Positions 55,476-63,454 of a stretch of DNA of 64,000 nucleotides are shown here, one piece after another. How positions within the stretch are numbered: position 1 is the stretch's first letter; every line of letters begins with the position of its first letter. Under the pieces are notes generated by a model, which saw only the letters and a list, made by a program, of their open reading frames with translations, was not told where the DNA came from and ran no database searches. The DNA lies in contig CAZKFI010000002.1 in the NCBI GenBank assembly GCA_964551975.1, forward strand, positions 1-64,000. Direction: 5' to 3'. The position numbers and the translations under genes are program-made. The stretch comes from REEB426 sp964551975. Its GTDB lineage: Bacteria > Actinomycetota > Actinomycetes > S36-B12.

Positions 55476-56474
55476 ATGAGCCTTGCAGAACCGGATCTTG
55501 AATTGGGGTTCCCGCCTGAGGGCGAGATGGACCTGACCCAGGAGCCGCCAACGGTCGCCATGAAGATCGCTATCGGCATCTTCATCGTCGCGCCCACCGT
55601 TGCCCTGCTCGCCACCATTCCGATGTTGTGGGGCGGTTGGCTCAGTTGGGTGGATCTCGGGATCTTGGCTCTGTTTTGGGCGATCACCGGTGTCGGCATC
55701 ACGGTTGGGTACCACCGCTACTTCACTCATGGATCATTCAAGGCGGTACGACCGGTCAAGATCGCTCTGGCCATTGCGGGATCAATGGCCCTGCAAGGTT
55801 CCCTTGCCCAGTGGGTTGCAGACCATCGCAAGCATCACAAGTTCTCCGACGAGGTCGGTGATCCCCATTCCCCATGGCGTTTCGGCACTTCGCACCGCGC
55901 CGTGGCCAAGGGTTTGGTCTATGCGCACGTCACCTGGATTTTCGATGAGAACCAGAGTTCGATTCGCCAGTACGCGCCTGACATCGCGGATGATCCAGAT
56001 CTACGCGCCATCAGCCGCTGGTTCCCGGGGATCGTTGCCGCCAGCCTTCTCTTGCCAGCAATCCTCGGTGGCCTGCTCACCTGGTCCTGGGTCGGTGCCC
56101 TCACAGCGTTCTTCTGGGCGGGCCTGGTTCGAATCGCCGTGGTGCATCACGTCACCTGGTCGATCAACTCGATCTGCCACGTATACGGCAAGCGTCCGTT
56201 CAAGGCTCGCGACCTGTCGAGCAATGTTGCTTGGCTGGCCATTCCATCCTTTGGCGAGTCCTGGCACAACCTGCACCACTCCGACCCGACCTGTGCACGC
56301 CACGGCGTACTGCGGGGCCAGATCGATCCGAGTGCGCGGATGATCCGCACCTTGGAGATGCTGAAGCTCGCCTCTGACGTGCGCTGGCCCAAGCCGCAGC
56401 GCATTGCTGCGCGCCTGGTTGATCCGGCTATGCGCACACGAGTTCGCGGCTACGTCGATCCACAAACCCCGTAG
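55476..56474 (+). CDS. Acyl-CoA desaturase (delta-9 type)
   Basis: Membrane di-iron desaturase (332 residues from ATG 55476, with AAGGGAG eight bases upstream). The three His boxes are present: HRYFTH near 76, HRKHH near 113 and HNLHH near 266. Hydrophobic helices lie near 29-50, 57-74, 90-105, 178-200 and 205-225. It introduces a double bond into acyl-CoA to control membrane fluidity. It is 12 bases upstream of a FasR-like regulator. The electron donor is not encoded nearby. Confidence 0.93.
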   Translation: MSLAEPDLELGFPPEGEMDLTQEPPTVAMKIAIGIFIVAPTVALLATIPMLWGGWLSWVDLGILALFWAITGVGITVGYHRYFTHGSFKAVRPVKIALAIAGSMALQGSLAQWVADHRKHHKFSDEVGDPHSPWRFGTSHRAVAKGLVYAHVTWIFDENQSSIRQYAPDIADDPDLRAISRWFPGIVAASLLLPAILGGLLTWSWVGALTAFFWAGLVRIAVVHHVTWSINSICHVYGKRPFKARDLSSNVAWLAIPSFGESWHNLHHSDPTCARHGVLRGQIDPSARMIRTLEMLKLASDVRWPKPQRIAARLVDPAMRTRVRGYVDPQTP

Positions 56475-56486
56475 CGGCCACGCACG

Positions 56487-57215
56487 ATGGCAAGACGGGA
56501 TGTGGGTAGTCGCGAACTCAGCGCCGAAGACGAAGTCAATGCTGACTTCGCTGACACTTCGGACGGGTCACGGCGCGATGCTCGCCGCGCTCCCCGCCGT
56601 CGCGACCGGGTTCGCATGAGTGGCCAGGAGCGACGTGAGCAGCTGCTTGATGTTGGTCGCAAACTCTTTGCCGAGAAGGGCTTTGAGGCGGTAAGCGTCG
56701 AAGAGATTGCCGCGAAAGCCGATGTATCAAAGCCAGTGGTCTACGAGCACTTTGGCGGTAAGGAAGGGCTCTACGCAGTGGTGGTCGATCGCGAGATGAA
56801 CCACCTGCTCAACGCGATCGGTGACGCACTCACGGCAGGTTCGGCTCGGGCGCTGTTGGAACAGGCGGGCATGGCCCTTTTCGACTACATCGACGAATAC
56901 CCAGACGGTTTTCGGATCCTGGTGCGCGACTCGCCGGTTTCGCAGCAGACTGGGTCATTCGCGAGCCTCATCATCGACGTGGCAGCCCAGGTTGAGCATC
57001 TACTGGCGCGCGAATTCCAGACTCACAAAATCAGTACCCGCTTGGCACCGATGTACTCCCAGATGTTGGTCGGCATGGTGGCTCTGACCGGCCAGTGGTG
57101 GCTTGACGTTCGCAAGCCGCGTAAGGAAGACGTCGTTGCACACCTGGTCAATCTGGCCTGGAACGGTCTGGAGCACATGGACCCCAAGCCGCGTCTGATT
57201 ACCAACTCTCGTTGA
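56487..57215 (+). CDS. TetR family regulator, FasR-like
   Basis: A 242-residue TetR repressor. A charged 43-residue extension precedes the DNA-binding domain; an ATG at codon 44 (MSGQERREQLL) is an alternative start. The HTH is VSVEEIAAKADVSKPVVYEHF (about 69-89). The C-terminal domain (GFRILVRDSPVSQQTGSFAS, and ALTGQWWLDVRKP) resembles FasR of M. tuberculosis (Rv3208), an acyl-CoA-responsive regulator of fatty acid synthesis. Co-transcription with the desaturase suggests it senses acyl chains and controls this operon. Its end overlaps ispE by 17 bases. Confidence 0.85.
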   Translation: MARRDVGSRELSAEDEVNADFADTSDGSRRDARRAPRRRDRVRMSGQERREQLLDVGRKLFAEKGFEAVSVEEIAAKADVSKPVVYEHFGGKEGLYAVVVDREMNHLLNAIGDALTAGSARALLEQAGMALFDYIDEYPDGFRILVRDSPVSQQTGSFASLIIDVAAQVEHLLAREFQTHKISTRLAPMYSQMLVGMVALTGQWWLDVRKPRKEDVVAHLVNLAWNGLEHMDPKPRLITNSR

Positions 57216-58116
57216 TGACCCGCGCCCCAGGCACCGGCCCCTGAGCGCGCTTGACCGAGCGCACCAAACCGGTTGACATCAGTCCCACGGCAAGATCAAG
57301 GGCGCGCTCTTCATCCGCGACGATGAAGGCCAGGGTCGGACCGGAACCTGAAACCAGCCCGCCGAGTGCACCGAGTTCCTCCCCTGCTTGCAGTATCCGG
57401 GCGAGGTCTGGCCGAAGGCTGAGGGCCGCGTCTTGCAGGTCGTTGGTCAGCGCCAACCCGATGGCCCGGGCATCACCGGACCGCAATCCGTGCATCAGAC
57501 TCTCCGATACCTCTGGATCAGCGACGATGGTGTCGGCACGGAGTCGATCGCACTCCCCGTAGACCGCCGGTGTGGAAAGACCCTGATCAGAGACGGCCAA
57601 CACCCAGTGCAGGGTGCCTCGGGCTAGGACATCCATCAACTGCTCGCCACGTCCGGTACCGATGGCTGTTCCGCCGTGCAGGGCGAACGGAACATCCGAT
57701 CCCAGCGTCGCGGCAAGGCGTGAGAGGTCTTCGCGTGAGGTCCCTAGACGCCACAGCGCATCACAGGCCACGAGTGCCGCAGCGGCATCGGCACTGCCCC
57801 CCGCCATACCTCCCGCTACCGGTATGCGCTTATGGATGCGCAGGTGCACATCGGCGTCAACGCCGGCGGCCTCAGCCAGTAGCTCGGCGGCACGCCAGGC
57901 AAGGTTGCTGGCATCGGCAGCGACCGTGGTGTCCCCGATCATTTCCAGGCTTAATCCCGTGCCGGCGGCGGTGGTCTCAACGGTGACTTCGTCATAGATG
58001 CTCACCGCATGAAAGACCGTCACCAATTCGTGATACCCATCCGAGCGAAGCGGCCCAACACCCAACTGCAGATTGATCTTGGCCGGGACGCGTACGGTCA
58101 CGGACTTGGGCTGCAC
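57199..58116 (-). CDS. ispE: 4-Diphosphocytidyl-2-C-methyl-D-erythritol kinase
   Basis: GHMP kinase of the MEP isoprenoid pathway (305 residues). The N-terminus reads VRVPAKINLQLGVGPLRSDGYHEL, the ATP loop is IPVAGGMAGGSADAAAALVA near 95-114, and GLVSGSGPTLAFIV is the third GHMP motif. It would supply isoprenoids for menaquinone tails and undecaprenyl carriers. The GTG start at 58116 lies five bases after the rsmA stop, the standard rsmA-ispE pair. Confidence 0.95.
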   Translation of the reverse strand: MQPKSVTVRVPAKINLQLGVGPLRSDGYHELVTVFHAVSIYDEVTVETTAAGTGLSLEMIGDTTVAADASNLAWRAAELLAEAAGVDADVHLRIHKRIPVAGGMAGGSADAAAALVACDALWRLGTSREDLSRLAATLGSDVPFALHGGTAIGTGRGEQLMDVLARGTLHWVLAVSDQGLSTPAVYGECDRLRADTIVADPEVSESLMHGLRSGDARAIGLALTNDLQDAALSLRPDLARILQAGEELGALGGLVSGSGPTLAFIVADEERALDLAVGLMSTGLVRSVKRAQGPVPGARVINESW

Positions 58117-58120
58117 GTTC

Positions 58121-58993
58121 TCAGGCTATGCGGTCGCCTAGGACATCAGCGATGCGGGCGAAGTCAGCTATCCGCAACGTCTCTGGACGCCGACCCGGGT
58201 CCACCTGCGCCGCTTCAAGAACCTCTTGACTGGTAGTGCCATCACCGGCCAGTGGCGCCAAGCTGGCTCGAAGGGTCTTGCGTCGTTGCCCAAACGCAGT
58301 ATCGATGACATCGAACACGCGCTCGCGTGTGGACCGACACGGCGGAGGCTCAGCCCTGATGATTCGAACGAGTGCCGAATCCACATTGGGAACTGGCCAG
58401 AACACATGACGAGACACCTCACCTGCGTACTCGCAGTTGCCGTACCACTGCAATTTCACGCTGGGAGCGCCGTAGACCCGCGAGCCAGGAGCAGCGGCGA
58501 GACGTTCCGCAACCTCCTTCTGCACCATGACTAGGCAGGTCTGCAGATTCGTCACGAGCGAGAGCAGGTGAAGGAGAATAGGGACCGCCACGTTGTACGG
58601 CAGGTTCGCCACCAGCGCGGTCGGCTGCGGCTGCCAACGGTCGATCTGTTCGCTACTGATCCGCAGAGCATCCGCCTGCACCACCTGAAGCCGTGCCAGG
58701 CACTCAGGAGCGCATTCGGCGACCGTGCTGGGTAGTTGACCAGCGAGACGCGCATCCACTTCCACCGCGATGACATCAACGCCAACGTCAAGCAAAGCCA
58801 GGGTCAAACTTCCAAGGCCCGGCCCAACCTCCAGAACCCTCGTTCCAGGCGAGAGGTGAGCCACGCGGACGATACGGCGGACACTATTGGGATCAATGAC
58901 GAAGTTCTGGCCGAAGGCCTTACTCGGTCGAAGTTCTAGACGTTGGGCAATCGCGCGTACTTCCGCTGCGCCCAACAAGGTCACACCGTCCAT
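58121..58993 (-). CDS. rsmA: 16S rRNA dimethyladenosine transferase RsmA (KsgA)
   Basis: Dimethylates the two adjacent adenines in the 3' hairpin of 16S rRNA (290 residues). Motifs: KAFGQNFVIDPNSVRRIV, the SAM loop VLEVGPGLGSLTLALL near 54, and the catalytic NLPYNVAVPILLHLL near 130. ATG 58993 is two bases after the tatD stop. In mycobacteria and streptomycetes an rpf gene lies between tatD and rsmA; none is here. Confidence 0.96.
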   Translation of the reverse strand: MDGVTLLGAAEVRAIAQRLELRPSKAFGQNFVIDPNSVRRIVRVAHLSPGTRVLEVGPGLGSLTLALLDVGVDVIAVEVDARLAGQLPSTVAECAPECLARLQVVQADALRISSEQIDRWQPQPTALVANLPYNVAVPILLHLLSLVTNLQTCLVMVQKEVAERLAAAPGSRVYGAPSVKLQWYGNCEYAGEVSRHVFWPVPNVDSALVRIIRAEPPPCRSTRERVFDVIDTAFGQRRKTLRASLAPLAGDGTTSQEVLEAAQVDPGRRPETLRIADFARIADVLGDRIA

Positions 58994-58995
58994 CG

Positions 58996-59856
58996 CTACC
59001 AGGGTCCGAAGACCCGCTCGCTGTTCTCCCAGAGCGCCTTGGCGAGTGTGAGTTCATCGGTCTGTCGTACCTCTGCCATCCGGCGTACCGTGAAGGGCAT
59101 CAACGTCGAGGCGTTGGCCTTTCCTCGATTCGGAACCGGCGGCAGGTAGGGCGCATCTGTCTCCACGAGCAGGAGTTCATCGGGGACTTGTGTGAGCGCC
59201 TCACGAAGTGGTTCAGCATTGGGATAGGTCACCACTCCTGCGAACGACATGTACCAGCCGTGTTGAGCGCAGATTCGAGCCATCGCTGCATCGCCGGAGA
59301 AGCAGTGGAAAACAACGGTGCTCGGCGGACCCTGTTGAAGCAGGATGTCGATGACGTCTTCATGCGCATCGCGATCGTGGATGACCAGCGCTTTGCCCAG
59401 GCGCTTGGCAAGGTCGATGTGGAACCGAAAGGAGCGTTGCTGCGCAGCATGACCAGGTGCATCAGTGCGGTAGTAATCCAGCCCGGTTTCACCGACAGCG
59501 TGTACGCGCGGTGCCGAGGCAAGCTGCTCGATCTCGGCCAAGGCAGCGTCCAGCGCGGCCTCACCCTGACGCTCGACGAGTCGCGCCGCATCGTTGGGAT
59601 GGATTGCTACACCAGCAACGACGGAACTGTGCTTCTGAACGAAGTCCACCGACCAACGCGCCGACGGCAGATCGCAGCCAATCTGCACCACTCGGGTCAC
59701 CCCGACGGCCGCTGCCTGCTCAAGTGCGGTGACGGCATCGGGTTCAACATCCCCATGCAGACTGCGATCGTGCACGTCCAGGTGGCAGTGCGTATCAACC
59801 ACTGAGTGGAGCAGGGGCTCAGGCAACTGCGGCGGACCCCCGCGTGCACCAGCCAC
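58996..59856 (-). CDS. tatD: TatD family hydrolase (DNase)
   Basis: Metal-dependent nuclease with an amidohydrolase-like TIM barrel (286 residues). Metal residues: VDTHCHLDVHD near 17-27, HAVGETGLDYYRTDAP with the Glu ligand, VIHDRDAHEDV, VVFHCFSGD and LVETDAPYLPPVPNRGK. The GTG start at 59856 abuts the metG stop. The first 15 residues are poorly conserved, so a start at the second half of them is possible. Confidence 0.94.
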   Translation of the reverse strand: MAGARGGPPQLPEPLLHSVVDTHCHLDVHDRSLHGDVEPDAVTALEQAAAVGVTRVVQIGCDLPSARWSVDFVQKHSSVVAGVAIHPNDAARLVERQGEAALDAALAEIEQLASAPRVHAVGETGLDYYRTDAPGHAAQQRSFRFHIDLAKRLGKALVIHDRDAHEDVIDILLQQGPPSTVVFHCFSGDAAMARICAQHGWYMSFAGVVTYPNAEPLREALTQVPDELLLVETDAPYLPPVPNRGKANASTLMPFTVRRMAEVRQTDELTLAKALWENSERVFGPW

Positions 59857-61470
59857 CTACGACTCGTCTTCAAGTCGCGGGTACAGCGCCTCACCCTTGG
59901 TCACACGTGTACCCGCCGGAAGTTGCCCCCAGGTCGCTACCCGGTCGACGGGCTGTTCCCCGATCGGACCAAGGGCGACATCCGCACCAAGTTGCTGCCA
60001 GAGCCGTGACATCGTCTCGGGCATAACCGGGTGATAAAGCGTCGCAATTGCCCGAAGCGACTCGCAGGTGGTGGCTAGCACGGTGTCGAGACGGTCTGCC
60101 GTGGCGGGATCCTTGGCCAAGACCCAGGGTTCCTGTTCGGTGACATAGCCGTTCACCGCTTCCACGAAGCCGCGAACCGCGGCAATGCCGTCTGCAAAGT
60201 CAAGCCGCGTCATCGCTTGATCGGCCTGGCTGACCGTGGTCACCAACAACTCCTGTAAGGCACGTTCTGCCTCACCGACGCTCGGGCTGCCCGGCAGCAT
60301 TCCCTGCCGATAGCGCTCAACCATGGCGGTCGCCCGCGATGCGAGATTGCCCAGACCGTTAGCTAGCTCGGCGGTGTATCGCGCTGCCATGTCCTCCCAG
60401 GAAAACGAGCCATCCTGACCGAAGGCAATAGCACGCATGAAGTAGTAGCGAAACGCGTCGGCCCCGAAGTGGTTGACGATCTGCTCGGGAGCAATGCCAG
60501 TGAGCTTGCTCTTGGACATCTTCTCCCCGCCGACCAGGAGCCAGCCGTGTGCGAACACCGTGCGTGGCAGTGCCACGTTCGCGGCAAGCAGCATGGCTGG
60601 CCAGTACACGGCATGGAAGCGGAGGATGTCCTTGCCAACCAGGTGAACATCAGCGGGCCAGGTGTGCGCGAACTGCTGACCAGCCGGTGAATCTTCGGGC
60701 TCCCCGTAGCCCACCGCAGTCGCGTAGTTCAACAGTGCGTCAAACCAGACGTAGACAACCTGCGAGTGGTCCCACGGCAGTGGAATGCCCCAGGAAACAC
60801 TCGAACGGCTCATCGAGATATCGACGAGCCCCTGGCGAAGGAACGACATGACCTCGTTATAGGCACTGACCGGTCGCACGGCCTCCGGGTGACGCTCGTA
60901 ATGCTCGATCAGTTGCGGGCCGAATGCGGAGAGTCGGAAGAACCAGTTCTCTTCCTCGAGGTGCTCAACCGGACGACCATGGATTGGACACAACTGTTGG
61001 CCGTCGAACTCGCCTTCGCCCGCGACTAGGTCACCAGCAAGTTTGAATTCCTCACAGCCCACGCAGTACGGACCCTCATACGGCGCTGAGTACACGTATC
61101 CGTTGTCCTTGAGCACCTGCCAGAAGTGCTGAACACGTTGGACGTGCCGAGATTCCGTAGTCCGAATGAAATCGTCATTTGCAGCGTTGATGGTGCCCAG
61201 TACCGGTAACCAGGCATCCGCGACGAGTCGATCCACCCACTCCTGCGGTTGGACGCCACCGCCCGACGCGGCACGTTGCACCTTGGTGCCATGCTCGTCT
61301 ACCCCGGTCAGGAACCACACCTGTTCACCACGCTGGCGATGCCAACGGGTGAGCACATCTCCCGCGGTGGTGGTGTACGCGTGACCGATGTGCGGAGCAT
61401 CGTTGACGTAGTAGATCGGTGTCGTGCAATAGAACGCTTTCGAGAACGCTTTCGCACCCGACTCGACCAT
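59857..61470 (-). CDS. metG: Methionine--tRNA ligase
   Basis: Class I synthetase (537 residues). HIGH motif in PIYYVNDAPHIGHAYTTTAG near 18-37 and KMSKS in LVGGEKMSKSKLTGIAPEQ near 318. The metal insert has CVGC and, later, CPIHG, so one ligand position is His in place of Cys. The fold ends after the anticodon helix bundle (AEPWVLAKDP-like segment EQEPWVLAKDPATADRLDTV); no C-terminal tRNA-binding extension is present. metG-tatD-rsmA-ispE is a conserved run. Confidence 0.96.
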   Translation of the reverse strand: MVESGAKAFSKAFYCTTPIYYVNDAPHIGHAYTTTAGDVLTRWHRQRGEQVWFLTGVDEHGTKVQRAASGGGVQPQEWVDRLVADAWLPVLGTINAANDDFIRTTESRHVQRVQHFWQVLKDNGYVYSAPYEGPYCVGCEEFKLAGDLVAGEGEFDGQQLCPIHGRPVEHLEEENWFFRLSAFGPQLIEHYERHPEAVRPVSAYNEVMSFLRQGLVDISMSRSSVSWGIPLPWDHSQVVYVWFDALLNYATAVGYGEPEDSPAGQQFAHTWPADVHLVGKDILRFHAVYWPAMLLAANVALPRTVFAHGWLLVGGEKMSKSKLTGIAPEQIVNHFGADAFRYYFMRAIAFGQDGSFSWEDMAARYTAELANGLGNLASRATAMVERYRQGMLPGSPSVGEAERALQELLVTTVSQADQAMTRLDFADGIAAVRGFVEAVNGYVTEQEPWVLAKDPATADRLDTVLATTCESLRAIATLYHPVMPETMSRLWQQLGADVALGPIGEQPVDRVATWGQLPAGTRVTKGEALYPRLEDES

Positions 61471-61514
61471 AGGCCGATCCTAGGCGCCCCACGTGCGCCG
61501 ATGAGGACCGGAAG

Positions 61515-62381
61515 TTAACTGCGAGCGTCAATTACCGCTTGGTAGACGACCTTGCGCGGCACACCCATCGCCTTGGCCACCGCCGCTATCGCCGTTCGGC
61601 GATCGAGCCCGGCGGACTCCTGCACGGCAACGGCTGCTGCGAGATCCGTTTCGGAGGCCACCTCGGGCGCAGGTGCACCCCCGACGACCAGCGTGATTTC
61701 CCCGAGCAGCCCGGCCATCGCCCAGGATTGCAACTGCCCGAGCGTCCCCCGGACGATCTCCTCGTGGACCTTGGTCAACTCACGGCAGGCCACCGCTGCT
61801 CGTTGCGGGCCGAACGATTCACTCATCGCAGCCAGCGTTGCCGCCGCTCGATGGGGCGCTTCGAAGAACACCATCGTCCGCGCTTCGTCTACCAACTCGG
61901 TCAACCGTCGTCGCCGCGGTCCGGCCTGTCTGGGCAAGAACCCTTCAAAGCAGAACCGGTCACTGGGCAGGCCGGAGACCACCAGCGCGGCTAGCACCGC
62001 CGATGGTCCGGGCAGGACTCGCACCTGCAGATCTGCCTCAATCGCGGCCCGGACCAACCGAAATCCTGGATCACTGATTCCCGGCATACCCGCATCGGTC
62101 AGTACCAAGACCGAGGCACCGCTGCGCGCCTGCTCGACGATCTCGATCGCACGCGCCCGTTCATTGCCCTCGAAGTAGGAGACCAGTCGACCAGTGATGC
62201 GAACCCCGAGAGCATCAACAAGGCGCTTGACTCGACGCGTATCTTCAGCGGCCACCACGTCGGCTTCCGCAAGTGCTTTCCGTAGCCGCTCAGAGGCATC
62301 ACCCGAATTCCCGATGGGCGTTGCTGCCAGAGTGATCAGCCCAGCCACGCAGTCATCTTCGCCCACGACTGCCTTACCCAC
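61515..62381 (-). CDS. rsmI: 16S rRNA (cytidine(1402)-2'-O)-methyltransferase RsmI
   Basis: Tetrapyrrole-methylase-fold rRNA methyltransferase (288 residues). The N-terminus is ITLAATPIGNSGDASERLRKAL, followed by VAAEDTRRVKRLVDALG, VLVLTDAGMPGISDPG, LPGPSAVLAALVVSGLPSDRFCFEGF and VACRELTKVHEEIVRGTL. The first in-frame start is 62381; GTG 62348, just before the conserved ITLAATP, is an alternative. In mycobacteria rsmI is divergent from pmt; here a secreted-protein gene lies between. Confidence 0.94.
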   Translation of the reverse strand: MGKAVVGEDDCVAGLITLAATPIGNSGDASERLRKALAEADVVAAEDTRRVKRLVDALGVRITGRLVSYFEGNERARAIEIVEQARSGASVLVLTDAGMPGISDPGFRLVRAAIEADLQVRVLPGPSAVLAALVVSGLPSDRFCFEGFLPRQAGPRRRRLTELVDEARTMVFFEAPHRAAATLAAMSESFGPQRAAVACRELTKVHEEIVRGTLGQLQSWAMAGLLGEITLVVGGAPAPEVASETDLAAAVAVQESAGLDRRTAIAAVAKAMGVPRKVVYQAVIDARS

Positions 62382-62669
62382 GCACTCGCACGGAGCGATA
62401 GCCCTGTGTCGCCCACATGACCGCCCACCAGTGGCGATCTAGTCGCATCAGCCCCAGGTAGGAGTTCGTGGAGGCGACCATTGCCGCGACTTGCTCAGTA
62501 GCTGGCGGAAAGGAGACGTTATGTTCATGCTCTGAGAGCACCTGGTGGCACCGCCCCTTCGCCCGCATAGTCAGGGCGAGTTCAGTTCTGAGGTACCACC
62601 AAGGTGATGAGCCATGCCGTCATCCTCGCCCATCACGGCTGTTGCCGTGTACGTCCTGTAGGAACGTAA
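62382..62669. other. Intergenic region without a supported gene
   Basis: These 288 bases separate rsmI from the DUF1566-like gene. A 64-codon minus-strand frame (62374-62568) overlaps the rsmI start and has no recognisable motif or ribosome-binding site, so I do not call it. Apart from the two hairpins at the right end I see nothing identifiable. Confidence 0.6.
62634..62668. terminator. Tandem hairpins after the DUF1566-like gene
   Basis: Two small stems lie immediately past the minus-strand stop at 62670: TACGTCC/GG-A-ACGTA (62650-62668, one bulge) and CACGGC-TGTT-GCCGTG (62634-62649, perfect). There is no T-run. Termination is inferred from their position. Confidence 0.4.
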
Positions 62670-63305
62670 CTAGAACGCCCGCACCGGACGCACAGGCCCG
62701 TCCCATTCCTTGCGGTAGTCGTCTATGTATCCCCAGGTGAAACTTATGCGGTCTGCGCTGACCTCTCGGTATAGGCCCGCGGACTGCGACGAGGTCCAAT
62801 AGCTGGCAGCACCCAGGCCTCCGACAACCTTGCGCTGAAAATACAGCGCGTGCAGTTCCTTTGTGGACGGCAGGAACCAGTCATCCTTACCGCCGCCGCG
62901 GTACGCAGCCGCGATACCCGCAGCAGTGTCGCCCCCACAAGCTTCAATGATGATGCGTGTGTTCTCGCGACCCATGCCAATGTGGCGACCAGTTGGTAAG
63001 ACAGCGGCATAACCAGGCTGCCCTTCCAGGCACCACGACCACTCCGCGTTCTCCCAGCTCGCCCCCGGACCTCCACGCTGCTTGCCCTTCACCTTCCCCG
63101 CCGCTTCGAGGTAACGCCCCCACGGCTGACGCGACCCCGCGTCATAAAACACAATCCCCCCACCAGGACCGGTATCACCGATCTTGCACAGCACCTTCTT
63201 ACCGTCGCACGTCTTCGCTACAGCCGGAGGGGCAAGTCCAATGGGTGCGGCCACCAGCAGAGCACCGACTAGGGCGGCGAGCCGGATGTGGCCTCCGCGC
63301 GTCAT
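62670..63305 (-). CDS. Secreted DUF1566-like (Lcl C-terminal-like) domain protein
   Basis: A 211-residue exported protein. The signal peptide has a short basic start, a hydrophobic core (LAALVGALLVAAPIGLA) and an AxA-type site (PAVAKTC). The mature domain opens with KIGDTGPGGGIVFYDAGS and continues GRYLEAA, GKDDWFLPSTKELHALY and SYWTSSQSAGL, ending VRPVRAF: the DUF1566/Lcl C-terminal pattern found in bacterial surface proteins. I start at ATG 63305 because AGGAAGGA precedes it. Only one copy of the domain is present and there is no wall anchor. Ligand or role is unknown. Confidence 0.8.
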   Translation of the reverse strand: MTRGGHIRLAALVGALLVAAPIGLAPPAVAKTCDGKKVLCKIGDTGPGGGIVFYDAGSRQPWGRYLEAAGKVKGKQRGGPGASWENAEWSWCLEGQPGYAAVLPTGRHIGMGRENTRIIIEACGGDTAAGIAAAYRGGGKDDWFLPSTKELHALYFQRKVVGGLGAASYWTSSQSAGLYREVSADRISFTWGYIDDYRKEWDGPVRPVRAF

Positions 63306-63454
63306 AGTCGTCCTTCCTGGCTGCGTCATGTCATCCCGTGTGGCAGCGAACACTCACCCCGTCAGATCGCCCCGCCACCGTAGCCGACATGAATTCACGT
63401 GGTCCAGGTTTCGCTAGGCAGGCTTCAATCGGGCTTGCCGCCTACGATGACGCG

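Noticed and set aside
59857..61470. MetRS Cys-to-His change in the metal knuckle as a defect
   Set aside because: CxxC plus CxxH can still bind zinc, and metal-ligand variation is common in MetRS.
62374..62568. 64-codon minus-strand frame upstream of rsmI
   Set aside because: It overlaps the rsmI start, lacks a ribosome-binding site, and has no motif I recognise.
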